Assembly: GCF_024213665.1 (NCBI RefSeq)
Contig: NZ_JANAVP010000008.1
Coordinates: 124,001 to 188,000, forward strand
Direction of reading: 5' to 3'
Origin: Streptomyces sp. A3M-1-3
GTDB taxonomy: Bacteria; Actinomycetota; Actinomycetes; Streptomycetales; Streptomycetaceae
DNA length: 64,000 nucleotides
Below, in pieces: positions 54,109 through 62,416 of the stretch (positions within the stretch are counted from its first letter, which is position 1; the number at the start of each line of letters is the position of its first letter). The position numbers were made by a program, and so were the translations under genes. The notes under the pieces were generated by a model. That model was given only the letters and a program-made list of their open reading frames with translations. It ran no database searches and was not told where the DNA came from.

Positions 54109-54190
54109 TCATCGGTCGTGAAGCAGCTCGGGGACGTTGCCATCGGGGTCGGTGACGGTGGCCACCGGGCGGCCGCCACCGGCGTCGTGC
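54109..54190 (-). pseudogene. VOC (glyoxalase-like) C-terminal remnant
   Basis: The minus strand reads RPVATVTDPDGNVPELLHDR and stops at 54109. DPDGN is the conserved metal/edge strand of VOC-fold proteins. Only the last strand and helix remain. It lies between the PPOX fragment and an intact VOC gene, and could be an older copy of the latter. Confidence 0.5.
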
Positions 54191-54244
54191 GCGGGCCCTT
54201 CACGGTGCCGTCTGTGCAGGTCATGGCTGCGATCGCCGGACGGC

Positions 54245-54655
<411 letters not shown>

Positions 54656-54665
54656 GGCAGTCACG

Positions 54666-55109
54666 CTAGTTGCGGCTCGGTGCCGGCGCTTCTCGATTCC
54701 TGATCGGTCTGGTCACCTGTTTCGCCACGCACGACGGCATCCCCGCCGTCGCGCTCGCGGCGCGGCGCCGGTAGGTGCTCGGCGGCATACCGACCAGGTC
54801 GGTGAAGCGACTGCTGAAGGTGCCCAGCGACGAGCAGCCGACCGCGAAACAGACTTCGGTGACGCTGAGGTCGCCACGACGCAGCAGCGCCATCGCGCGC
54901 TCGATGCGCCGCGTCATAAGGTAGCCGTACGGCGACTCGCCGTAGGCGCGCCGGAACTCGCGGCTGAGGTGCCCGGCCGACATGTGCGCGCCGCGGGCGA
55001 GCGCCTCGACGTCCAGCGGCTGCGCGTACTCCCGGTCGATCCGGTCGCGGACGCGGCGCAGCAGCGCCAGGTCGCGCAGGTGCTGCGCCGAGGTGGGTCT
55101 GCTGGTCAC
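54666..55109 (-). CDS. AraC-family transcriptional regulator (HTH domain only)
   Basis: A 147-residue protein made of the two HTH motifs of AraC regulators: DVEALARGAHMSAGHLSREF then RAYGESPYGYLMTRRIERAM, and LSVTEVCFAVGCSSLGTFSS followed by RFTDLVGMPPSTYRRRA. No effector domain is present; this size fits MarA/SoxS-like regulators. GTG 55109 opens TSRPTSAQHL; the frame upstream is antisense to other pieces. It precedes the VOC gene by 10 bases, so the pair is probably one transcript. Confidence 0.85.
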   Translation of the reverse strand: MTSRPTSAQHLRDLALLRRVRDRIDREYAQPLDVEALARGAHMSAGHLSREFRRAYGESPYGYLMTRRIERAMALLRRGDLSVTEVCFAVGCSSLGTFSSRFTDLVGMPPSTYRRRAASATAGMPSCVAKQVTRPIRNREAPAPSRN

Positions 55110-55196
55110 ATGCCAGATCGTACGTCGTGCCGGAGCTGCCTCGCGCCGCTGGCGTCCGACCCCACTCCGTGTCCGCTCGGGCGAGGCCTCAACGCG

Positions 55197-55232
55197 CGAC
55201 TCGTCCCACCTCAACATGTCTCAGCAGCGGTC
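55197..55232. repeat. right edge repeats of the resistance cassette
   Basis: CGACTCGTCCCAC (55197-55209) is the exact inverted partner of 51157-51169. CTCAGCAGCGGTC (55220-55232) is the near-exact direct partner of 51142-51154. Together they bound the 4.0-kb cassette. Confidence 0.65.
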
Positions 55233-55324
55233 AGGCGCAGTGCCGACTGCTCTTGTTCCAAGCGTCTGGCCAGGGTCGTCTTACCGGATCCAGGCAGACC
55301 ACAGGTGATGAAGAGAGTCGACAT
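55211..55324 (-). pseudogene. P-loop kinase, N-terminal fragment
   Basis: ATG 55324 opens MSTLFITCGLPGSGKTTLAR, with Walker A GLPGSGKTT, then RLEQEQSALRLTAAETC and a stop at 55211. The next expected residues (DEWLHELHP) are found 4.0 kb away at the C-terminal fragment (50777-51154). The shared bases at the two breaks match the cassette's edge repeats. The fragment alone cannot bind substrate. Confidence 0.78.
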
Positions 55325-55414
55325 GCGCGGACCCTGGCCGCCGCCGTGATCATGAGCGAGGGAATTACGAACCGGGCTCCGCGACGCTCATGCATCGCCA
55401 CCACGCCTTAGTCC

Positions 55415-55753
55415 GGAAAAGCAAGTCGTCGTTGCTGATGCCGTAGCCGCGGTGCATCTGGTTGATCCGGCGGATGGCGGTACGGCCGTCCTCGCCTCGA
55501 AGCCCTGCTCCACTACGCCGTCGAGGAGCAGCGCTGTGTCGTCGTACCGCTTCTGGGGGCGGTCCGTGAACTCGGCGCTCTCCGCGAGCAGCCGTCCGAT
55601 GCTGTGCACGGCGTAGGTGCGGCAGAGGGCCGGTTCAAGTGCGCGGGTGAAGTCCCAGGGGAACTCTTACGTCGCGGGGAGCCGGTAGATGGTGAGGAAG
55701 TCCCGCTCCGGATCGAGCCGCAGGATCTCCTTCAGCCGGTCGAAGCGCTTCAC
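55415..55753 (-). pseudogene. MpaB/DUF2236-family oxygenase, N-terminal half
   Basis: From GTG 55753: KRFDRLKEILRLDPERDFLT, IYRLPAT, a TAA stop at 55673-55671, then EFPWDFTRALEPALCRTYAV, HSIGRLLAESAEFTDRPQKR and YDDTALLLDGVVEQGFE. After a frameshift near 55500 it continues GEDGRTAIRRINQMHRGYGI and SNDDLLF, where homology ends. The C-terminal half is at 48272-48618. One nonsense codon, one frameshift and the large insertion disable it. Confidence 0.78.
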
Positions 55754-55806
55754 CGCTTCGTCCCCTTCTGTCGAGGGAGGTCCAACTCTACGTTGAGGGG
55801 GAACAC

Positions 55807-56154
55807 TTGAAAGATCAGCTGATCGCACTACTGAGGGGGCAGGTGGTCGGGGTGATCGAGAAGATCCGGCAGTTCCTCGTACGGGACAGGGGCACCGGCG
55901 GCGCGAAGCGGCCGGCGGTGGCGCGCCCCGCCGTGCAGCGGCACAACCTGTTCGAGGCGGCGGCGACCTATGTGTCGGCGTGCGCCGAGGACGACCAGGA
56001 CGGCATCGAGGAGGCGGCGGCCTGGGTGTCGCCGGAGGCCCTGTCGTTCGGCATCAGTGAGCTGGCGTGCCGGGCCGTCATCGCCCTGGCGCGGGAGCGC
56101 GACGAATCGCCGCAGACCGTGGCGCGTACCCTCCTCGGCCTGCCCGCTGCCTGA
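55807..56154 (+). CDS. small conserved hypothetical protein
   Basis: A 115-residue protein without recognised domain: KDQLIALLRGQVVGVIEKIR, QRHNLFEAAATYVSACAEDD, EEAAAWVSPEALSFGISELA, and CRAVIALARERDESPQTVAR. It is mainly helical and acidic in the middle. The TTG at 55807 has GAGGGG 7 bases upstream, which supports it as the start. It ends beside a convergent broken zinc-ribbon gene. Function is unknown. Confidence 0.5.
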   Translation: MKDQLIALLRGQVVGVIEKIRQFLVRDRGTGGAKRPAVARPAVQRHNLFEAAATYVSACAEDDQDGIEEAAAWVSPEALSFGISELACRAVIALARERDESPQTVARTLLGLPAA

Positions 56155-56499
56155 CGTCTGTGCCCGTCACGTCGTAGCGGGTGAGCGCCTCGGACGAGCG
56201 GATACCGGTCCGCGCCGCGTACGAGAGCCGTTCGCGGACCTCGCGCGGGGTGCGGGGCCGGTAGCCGGGCCGCCGCCGCAGCAGCCATGGGGGAACCGCA
56301 GCCCGGCCTGCAGGACGGCGGTGAGCGCCCGCCAGGCTGCCGTGTCGCGGCGCTTGGGCGCGGCGAAGGCGGAGCCCGCGTTGAGCAGCGGCCCGCCGCA
56401 CTGCGGGCAGACGTCCTGGCGGACCCCTGCGAAGTCGGCCGGCTTCTTGAAGGAGGCGCGGCACGGCAGGCGGACGAAGTGGGACTTGGCTGCGGGCAT
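56078..56499 (-). pseudogene. zinc-ribbon protein with a frameshift
   Basis: From ATG 56499: MPAAKSHFVRLPCRASFKKP, then VCPQCGGPLLNAGSAFAAPK and RRDTAAWRALTAVLQAGLRF, PHGCCGGG in one frame. The rest (GYRPRTPREVRERLSYAART) is in another frame. The break is near 56270 in a GCC/GGC-rich run. Together they match a short streptomycete zinc-ribbon protein (C..C, CPQC). This could be a natural frameshift or a sequencing error in the GC run. The second frame stays open to 56078, past the convergent gene's end. Confidence 0.6.
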
Positions 56500-56618
56500 G
56501 GACAAGATCGTAGGCGGGGCGGCGCAGCCGGGCCGGATGATTTTCGGACCGCCTGCTCTCGACGGCCGGGTTACCGACTGGTTAGGGTGCGCCGACGACA
56601 AGCGATCGGGAGGATGCC

Positions 56619-57446
56619 GTGGCCGGGACGGACGACATCGGCGGCAGCGGCGACGACAGCGACGCCGATGACTCGCTGTATGTGCTGACCGCTGTGCTGC
56701 TGACCCCGGCGCAGTTCCCGAGCGTGCTCGGTGACGACTTTCCCGAGGCGTGTGCGGCGCTCGGCCTGGAGGCGTACGAAGGCGGTTACGGCCTGGTGCT
56801 CGGCCAGGACAGCGACGGTGCCCGCTGGACCGTGGTGATCGACGACGTGTCGCTCGTCGCGGTGGCCATCGCGTCCTGGGACTGCGGCATGGAGTACGAC
56901 CTGTCGCCGGACGAGCGCACGGTCGTCGTCTCGCTGGCCGGCTGGCCGCTGGCGGTCGCTGTGGCGGCGCCCGGGCTGCCGGCCCCGCACGACCCGGAGC
57001 CCGGGGCGGACGGCACGGGCCGGCCGCCGCTGGCGCCGCCTTCCGCCGAGGAGTGGGGTCCGGCGCAGAGGCGGCTCGGCGCCGACGAGATCGCGCTCCA
57101 GTGGGCCGCCTGGCGAGAGCAGTTCGACGACGCGGACGCCGTCCCGGCGGCGGAGAACGCCACCGCCGGTAAGCCGAGCCACGCGGGCGTGCGCCGAGTC
57201 CTCGAAGAGGCGCACGGCTACACGGACACCCCGCCGCCGCTCGGGCGCGTCCGCTCGGCCTTCGCCTCGGGCGGTGCCCGTACGCTGCGCGCCGACGGCC
57301 CCGGGTGGTCCATGGTGGCCAGGACGGACGACATCGCGTTCATCCTGCTGGACGACGAGCCCGGCGAGGTACTGCCGGTGGGCCGCGGCCCGGCGCTGCC
57401 CGGCCTCCTGGAAGCCCTGGACAAGGTCGCGGTCCGCCCCGCCTGA
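56619..57446 (+). CDS. conserved hypothetical protein of streptomycetes
   Basis: A 275-residue acidic protein without recognised domain. The N-terminal part (SLYVLTAVLLTPAQFPSVLG, LGLEAYEGGYGLVLGQDSDG) and the C-terminal part (GPGWSMVARTDDIAFILLDD, GRGPALPGLLEALDKVAVRP) look like folded domains; the Pro-rich middle is a linker. GGGAGG at 56608-56613 is 5 bases from GTG 56619. Its N-terminus overlaps no other gene. Function unknown. Confidence 0.6.
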   Translation: MAGTDDIGGSGDDSDADDSLYVLTAVLLTPAQFPSVLGDDFPEACAALGLEAYEGGYGLVLGQDSDGARWTVVIDDVSLVAVAIASWDCGMEYDLSPDERTVVVSLAGWPLAVAVAAPGLPAPHDPEPGADGTGRPPLAPPSAEEWGPAQRRLGADEIALQWAAWREQFDDADAVPAAENATAGKPSHAGVRRVLEEAHGYTDTPPPLGRVRSAFASGGARTLRADGPGWSMVARTDDIAFILLDDEPGEVLPVGRGPALPGLLEALDKVAVRPA

Positions 57447-57463
57447 GCGGCGCGGGCCGGGAT

Positions 57464-58009
57464 TCACACCCGCCGGAGCGGCTGGTGTGGTCCGGCCGGG
57501 AGTTCGACTGTGATCCGGTCGCCGGGGCGCACCAGCCCGCCCGTCCGCACCACGCTCATGATCCCCGCCTTGGGCACGATGTTGCCCACCGCGTCCCGGC
57601 CCACGACCTGCTTGAGCAGACCGTCCTGGAAGGCGTCGATCTGCAGGCAGGGATTTCGCAGTCCGGTCACCTCGACGACCGCCTCGGCGCCGAGGCGCAG
57701 CAGGGTGCCGGCGGGCAGGCCGAGGAGGTCGATGCCGGCGGTGGTGACGTTCTCGCCGAGCTGCCCGGGCTCGACCTTGAAGCCCTCGTCCCCCACTTCG
57801 GCGAAGAGTTCCTGATGGATGAGGTGGACTTGGCGCAGGTTCGGCCGGGTGGGGTCCTGCGCCATCCTGGAGCGGTGCTTCACTGTCACGCCCGCATGCA
57901 CGTCCCCTTCGACGCCGAGCCCGGCCACCAGCGTGATGCTGTCCCGGTTCGGCTTGGTGAATGAATACGTGCCGTTACTGCTGACCGCCGTGATCGTGGC
58001 GCTGTCCAT
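57464..58009 (-). CDS. MOSC-domain protein
   Basis: A 181-residue MOSC protein. The beta-rich fold (VAGLGVEGDVHAGVTVKH, RQVHLIHQELFAEVGDEG, GENVTTAGIDLLGLPAGTLL, RLGAEAVVEVTGLRNPC, GIMSVVRTGGLVRPGDRITV) includes the conserved Cys in LRNPC. These domains carry sulfur or bind molybdenum cofactor and act in sulfur transfer or detoxification. It is a stand-alone domain, without ferredoxin or beta-barrel partners. It starts 4 bases before nothing notable, and is not in a clear operon. Confidence 0.85.
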   Translation of the reverse strand: MDSATITAVSSNGTYSFTKPNRDSITLVAGLGVEGDVHAGVTVKHRSRMAQDPTRPNLRQVHLIHQELFAEVGDEGFKVEPGQLGENVTTAGIDLLGLPAGTLLRLGAEAVVEVTGLRNPCLQIDAFQDGLLKQVVGRDAVGNIVPKAGIMSVVRTGGLVRPGDRITVELPAGPHQPLRRV

Positions 58010-58086
58010 CGTGCGGAAACTTCCCTCCCCGTTGTGGCCGACCCTCCCCGTCTTGGCCGACGCCCCTGTCTTGGCCGACGACCCTG

Positions 58087-58269
58087 TCAGCGGCCTATCT
58101 CCTTGCGCGTGACCCTGCGGAGCCTGCGCCGCTGCGAGGAGTCCAGCAGCAGATACGCGGCCACGGGCACCCCGATCATCACCAGCAGTGCCGGCCAGAA
58201 CCCGATCACCCAGATCAGGGCGACCCCTACCACCACTCCGCCGGTGGCGACCTTCGCGCTCTTCGACAT
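58087..58269 (-). CDS. 60-residue small membrane protein
   Basis: A 60-residue frame from ATG 58269: MSKSAKVATGGVVVGVALIW, VIGFWPALLVMIGVPVAAYL, LLDSSQRRRLRRVTRKEIGR. Two adjoining hydrophobic segments and a basic C-terminal tail fit a small membrane protein. AAGGAGG lies 7-8 bases upstream. It follows the broken desaturase gene by 40 bases on the same strand. Confidence 0.7.
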   Translation of the reverse strand: MSKSAKVATGGVVVGVALIWVIGFWPALLVMIGVPVAAYLLLDSSQRRRLRRVTRKEIGR

Positions 58270-58309
58270 CTCCGATGCCTCCTTCACGGCTGCTGCCGTT
58301 CCTGCCCGG

Positions 58310-59178
58310 TCAACGCCCGGTCCCGGCCACGGGTTCCCGCGACCGCAGGGGCTCGCCCACCTCGTGCAGATGGGAGAGGGCCTGGCGGTACGAGTCCACG
58401 AGTCCGGTCTCCAGCGCTCGCCGCCCGCCGCCTCGTCCGGCATCTCCATGCCCTTGTGGTTGGGCGCGAAGGCCATGCCCAGGTGGAGCCCGAGGAGCAT
58501 CTGGTGCAGCAGCCCGAAGACCACACCTCGGCCCAGCGGCATGGTGGTCAGGAGCAGGGTGAGGGAGCCCGCCGCGTGGGCAGCCAGCAGCAGTCCCTCG
58601 ACCACGCGCTCGCGGGCGGGCAGGCGCCGAAGGTTCTGGAAGCCGTAGACCTTCAGCGCCAGGGCTTCGAGCAGGGTCAGGGGGAAGAACAGCCATGCCT
58701 GATGGCGGGTGAGCATGCCCCGGAACCCGGCCCGTCCCCTGGCCTGCCGCTGGGTGAAGACGAGCATGTCCGCGGCGACGTCCGGGTCCTTCTCCGTGTG
58801 GTTGGGATGGGCGTGGTGCCGGTTGTGCTTGTCGTTCCACCAATACGCGCTCATTCCGAGCAGCAGGTTGGCGTGGATCAGCTGGATGACGCGGCTCCTG
58901 CGCCGGTCGGCGGTGATCTGCAGATGCCCGGCGTCGTGACCGACGAAGGCGGTCCGCGCGGACAGTACCGCCAGCACCGGCGCGAGAAGCAGCACCCACC
59001 AGGAGCCGCCGAGCACCGCCATGCCCGTCGCGACGGCGGCGAGGGCGAGCAGGTTGGCGGTGATGCCGACGGCGTAGCAGCCGGTGCGCCGCTCCAGGAG
59101 ACCCTGCCCCTTCACGGTGCGCAGCAGCGGGGTGAACTCGCTGCCGGTGGCTCGTTTCTCGAGGGTGGCCTGGGACAT
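58310..59178 (-). pseudogene. membrane fatty acid desaturase with deleted third histidine box
   Basis: From ATG 59178 the frame reads TPLLRTVKGQGLLERRTGCY, with four hydrophobic segments. The first two histidine boxes are intact: GHDAGH and HNRHHAHPN. Beyond NHKGMEMPDEAAGGERW the expected region with the third box (QIEHH-type) is missing; the sequence jumps to ETGLVDSYRQALSHLHEVGE in another frame and stops at 58310. The diiron centre needs all three boxes, so this should be inactive. The next gene (small membrane protein) follows 40 bases on. Confidence 0.78.
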
Positions 59179-59431
59179 GGGCGTCTCCGGTCTGTTGGCC
59201 GATGCGCTGACCTGATGAAACGTATGGATCGGTGACCGTCCGCAGCCATGGCGGCACCACCCGGACCGCCGTGGGGCCAGGCGGCGGGGTGGCGCTGGAT
59301 ACACCCGGCAGTACACCGGCAGTGCACGCGTGACCTGCGTCACTTCCAGTTCGCTCCCGTCGTCGGTCGGGTTCAGGTACGCTCGGCGGCTCCGGTCTCC
59401 ACTAGTCAAATTTGAGGAATGCGTCTTCGCT

Positions 59432-62416
59432 GTGCACACGCTCTCCGCGGCAACGCCCTCCCAGACCTCCGAACTCGCCCGCTGTACGGCGGTCTTCCTG
59501 CCCGCCGACCCCGCCCGCACCGGCAGGGTCGCCTTCTGGCGCAGCGACGGGAGCGAGCCGCCGGCCGCCCCCGGTCAGGTCGAGGAGCTGACCGTGGTCA
59601 CCGCCGATGTACGGCCGACATCCGTACGGGCGCTGCTCCTGCCCGTACGGGACGCGCTGCCCGTCCTCACCCGGGCCCGGGCCTGCGCGGACGCCGATCC
59701 GGCCGCGGCCTTCTGGGGCGCGGCCACCGTGCTCGCCCTCCAGTTCGCCGCCCGTGGGCTGCTGTTGCCCGGCCTCAGCGCCACCGACCACGACGCCTGG
59801 CGCGCGGGACCGCTGACCGCGCGGGACCTGGAGCGGGTACGGGAGCTGGCGGCCGCGATGCCACCCGCCGCCCATGCCGTGCCGCTGCCGGGCCCGACTG
59901 CGGAGCCGGCTTCGGCTTCGGCCTCGGCGTCGACTGCGGAGCCGGCTACGGAGTCCCTTCGACTGCCCGCTCCCGAGGGGCTGGTGCGCGCCTTCCTGGA
60001 CGCCGTCGCCGACGGGCTGCCGCGTTCCCCGGCGGCCCCTCTGGTCACCGCAGGCCCCGCCTTCGCCGCCGTCGAGCCTCAGCACCTGCCGGAGCAGCGC
60101 ACCTGGGCGGCGGACATCGCGGCCGGCCATGACGCGGGCGTACGGATCTCCCTGCGGGTGGAGGTGCTGGGCCTGGCTGACGCCGCCGGGGAAGCCGCGG
60201 ACGGCGAAGCCGGCCAGGGCCCGTCGTTCCGCGCCGTGCTGCAGATGCACAGCGTCGGCGACCCGGCCCTCGTGGCGGACGCCGCCGAGGTGTGGTCCGG
60301 GTCCGCGGTCGCCGCCCGCTTCGGACCGCGGGCCAGGATGGACGTACTGCTGGCCCTGCGGCGGGCCGCCCGCACCTGGGCTCCGCTGAGGCCGCTGCTC
60401 TCCGCCGCCGTACCGGACTCCGTCGAGCTGGCCGACGAGGAGGTCACCGAGCTGCTGGGGCCGGCGGCGCGTGCGCTCGCCGCGACCGGTGTGCAGGTGC
60501 ACTGGCCCAAGCAGCTCGCCCGCAAGCTCACCGCGCGCGCCGTCATCGGCCCGCAGGCGGACGGCGAGCCCGGCGGCGAAGCCGGCGACGGAGCCGAAGG
60601 GAAGGCGGCCGAGGGGAAGGCGGCCGCCGGGCGGGCCGGCTCCGGCCTGCCCTCGTTCCTCTCGGCCGACGCGCTGCTCGCCTTCAACTGGTGGTTCGCG
60701 TTGGGCGACCAGCAGCTCAGCCGGGCCGAACTGGACCGGCTCGCCGAGTCCACCAGGCCGGTGGTGCGGCTGCGCGACCAGTGGGTGCTCATCGATCCGG
60801 AGGAGGCGCGCCGGGCCCGCGAGCGCCAGGACCGTAAGATCAGCCCGGTCGATGCGCTCGGCGCCGCGCTGAGCGGTTCGGCGGAGGTGGACGGCCGGCG
60901 GGTCGACGTACAGGCGACCGGCTGGCTGGAGCGGCTGCGCGAACGCCTCGCCGACCCCGAGGCGCCGGACGCCCAGCCGGTCGCGCAGCCCGCCGCGCTC
61001 GCCGCGACCCTGCGCGACTACCAGCTGCGCGGGCTGAACTGGCTGGCCCGGATGACCTCGCTCGGCCTCGGCGGCTGCCTCGCGGACGACATGGGCCTGG
61101 GCAAGACCATCACTCTCATCTCGCTCCATCTGCACCGGCAGACCGACGAGTCGGCCGCCGGTCCCACGCTCGTCGTCTGCCCGACGTCGCTCATGGGCAA
61201 CTGGCAGCGCGAGATCGAGCGGTTCGCGCCAGGAACCCCGGTACGCCGCTTCCACGGCTCCGCACGCAGCCTGGAGGCCCTGGGCGAGGGCGAGTTCGTC
61301 CTGACCACGTACGGCACCATGCGGCTGGAAGCGCAGCGGCTGGCCACCGTCCCCTGGGGCATGGTCGTCGCCGACGAGGCGCAGCACGTCAAGAACCCGC
61401 GCTCCGGGACCGCCAAGCAGCTGCGCACCATCGGCGCGAAGGCGCGCGTCGCGCTCACGGGCACGCCCGTGGAGAACAACCTCTCCGAACTGTGGGCCAT
61501 CCTCGACTGGACCACCCCGGGACTGCTGGGCAGGCTCGGCACGTTCCGTACCCGTTATGCCCAGGCGGTCGAGAGCGGCAACGACCCGCACGCCGCCGAG
61601 CGGCTCTCCGCGCTGGTACGGCCCTTCCTGCTGCGCCGGCGCAAGTCCGACCCCGGTATCGCACCGGAGCTGCCGCCGAAGACCGAGACCGACCGCGCGG
61701 TCTCCCTCACCACGGAGCAGGCCGGGCTGTACGAGGCGGTGGTGCGCGAGACTCTGGCGGAGATCTCCGGCGCCGACGGCTTCGCGCGGCGCGGGCTGGT
61801 GGTGAAGCTGCTGACCGCGCTCAAGCAGATCTGCAACCACCCGGCGCAGTACCTGAAGGAGGAGCAGCCGCACATCGCCGGCCGCTCCGGAAAGCTGGAG
61901 CTGCTGGACGAGCTGCTCGACACCATCCTGGCGGAGGGCGCGAGCGTCCTCGTTTTCACCCAGTACGTACAGATGGCGCGGATCGTCGAGCAGCATCTCG
62001 CCGCCCGTGGGGTACCGACGCAGTTCCTGCACGGCGGTACCCCGGTGGCGCGGCGCGAGGAGATGGTCCGCCGCTTCCAGGAGGGTGAAGTACCGGTCTT
62101 CCTGCTGTCGTTGAAGGCGGCAGGCACCGGGCTCAACCTCACCCGCGCCGGGCATGTCGTGCATTACGACCGCTGGTGGAACCCGGCTGTCGAGGCGCAG
62201 GCGACCGACCGCGCGTACCGGATCGGCCAGACCCAGCCGGTGCAGGTCCACCGGCTGATCGCGGAGGGGACCATCGAGGACCGGATCGCCGACATGCTCA
62301 CGCGCAAGCGGGAGTTGGCGGATGCCGTACTGGGCGCGGGCGAGGCAGCACTGACCGAACTGACCGACGCCGAGCTGGCGGATCTGGTGGAGCTGCGAGG
62401 GGGCGGCTCGCGATGA
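59432..62416 (+). CDS. SNF2-family ATPase/helicase
   Basis: A 994-residue SWI2/SNF2 protein. The N-terminal 450 residues carry the SNF2-associated region (residues with FLSADALLAFNWWFALGDQQ near its end). The ATPase core: motif I DDMGLGKT near 560, motif II VADEAQHVKN (DEAQ), LTGTPVENNLSELWAIL, and the C-terminal FTQYVQMARIVEQHL and QATDRAYRIGQTQPVQVHRL. It translocates on duplex DNA and remodels protein-DNA complexes; a transcription or repair role is likely. GTG 59432 is chosen; GAGGAAT lies 13 bases upstream. Its stop overlaps the SWIM gene. Confidence 0.88.
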   Translation: MHTLSAATPSQTSELARCTAVFLPADPARTGRVAFWRSDGSEPPAAPGQVEELTVVTADVRPTSVRALLLPVRDALPVLTRARACADADPAAAFWGAATVLALQFAARGLLLPGLSATDHDAWRAGPLTARDLERVRELAAAMPPAAHAVPLPGPTAEPASASASASTAEPATESLRLPAPEGLVRAFLDAVADGLPRSPAAPLVTAGPAFAAVEPQHLPEQRTWAADIAAGHDAGVRISLRVEVLGLADAAGEAADGEAGQGPSFRAVLQMHSVGDPALVADAAEVWSGSAVAARFGPRARMDVLLALRRAARTWAPLRPLLSAAVPDSVELADEEVTELLGPAARALAATGVQVHWPKQLARKLTARAVIGPQADGEPGGEAGDGAEGKAAEGKAAAGRAGSGLPSFLSADALLAFNWWFALGDQQLSRAELDRLAESTRPVVRLRDQWVLIDPEEARRARERQDRKISPVDALGAALSGSAEVDGRRVDVQATGWLERLRERLADPEAPDAQPVAQPAALAATLRDYQLRGLNWLARMTSLGLGGCLADDMGLGKTITLISLHLHRQTDESAAGPTLVVCPTSLMGNWQREIERFAPGTPVRRFHGSARSLEALGEGEFVLTTYGTMRLEAQRLATVPWGMVVADEAQHVKNPRSGTAKQLRTIGAKARVALTGTPVENNLSELWAILDWTTPGLLGRLGTFRTRYAQAVESGNDPHAAERLSALVRPFLLRRRKSDPGIAPELPPKTETDRAVSLTTEQAGLYEAVVRETLAEISGADGFARRGLVVKLLTALKQICNHPAQYLKEEQPHIAGRSGKLELLDELLDTILAEGASVLVFTQYVQMARIVEQHLAARGVPTQFLHGGTPVARREEMVRRFQEGEVPVFLLSLKAAGTGLNLTRAGHVVHYDRWWNPAVEAQATDRAYRIGQTQPVQVHRLIAEGTIEDRIADMLTRKRELADAVLGAGEAALTELTDAELADLVELRGGGSR

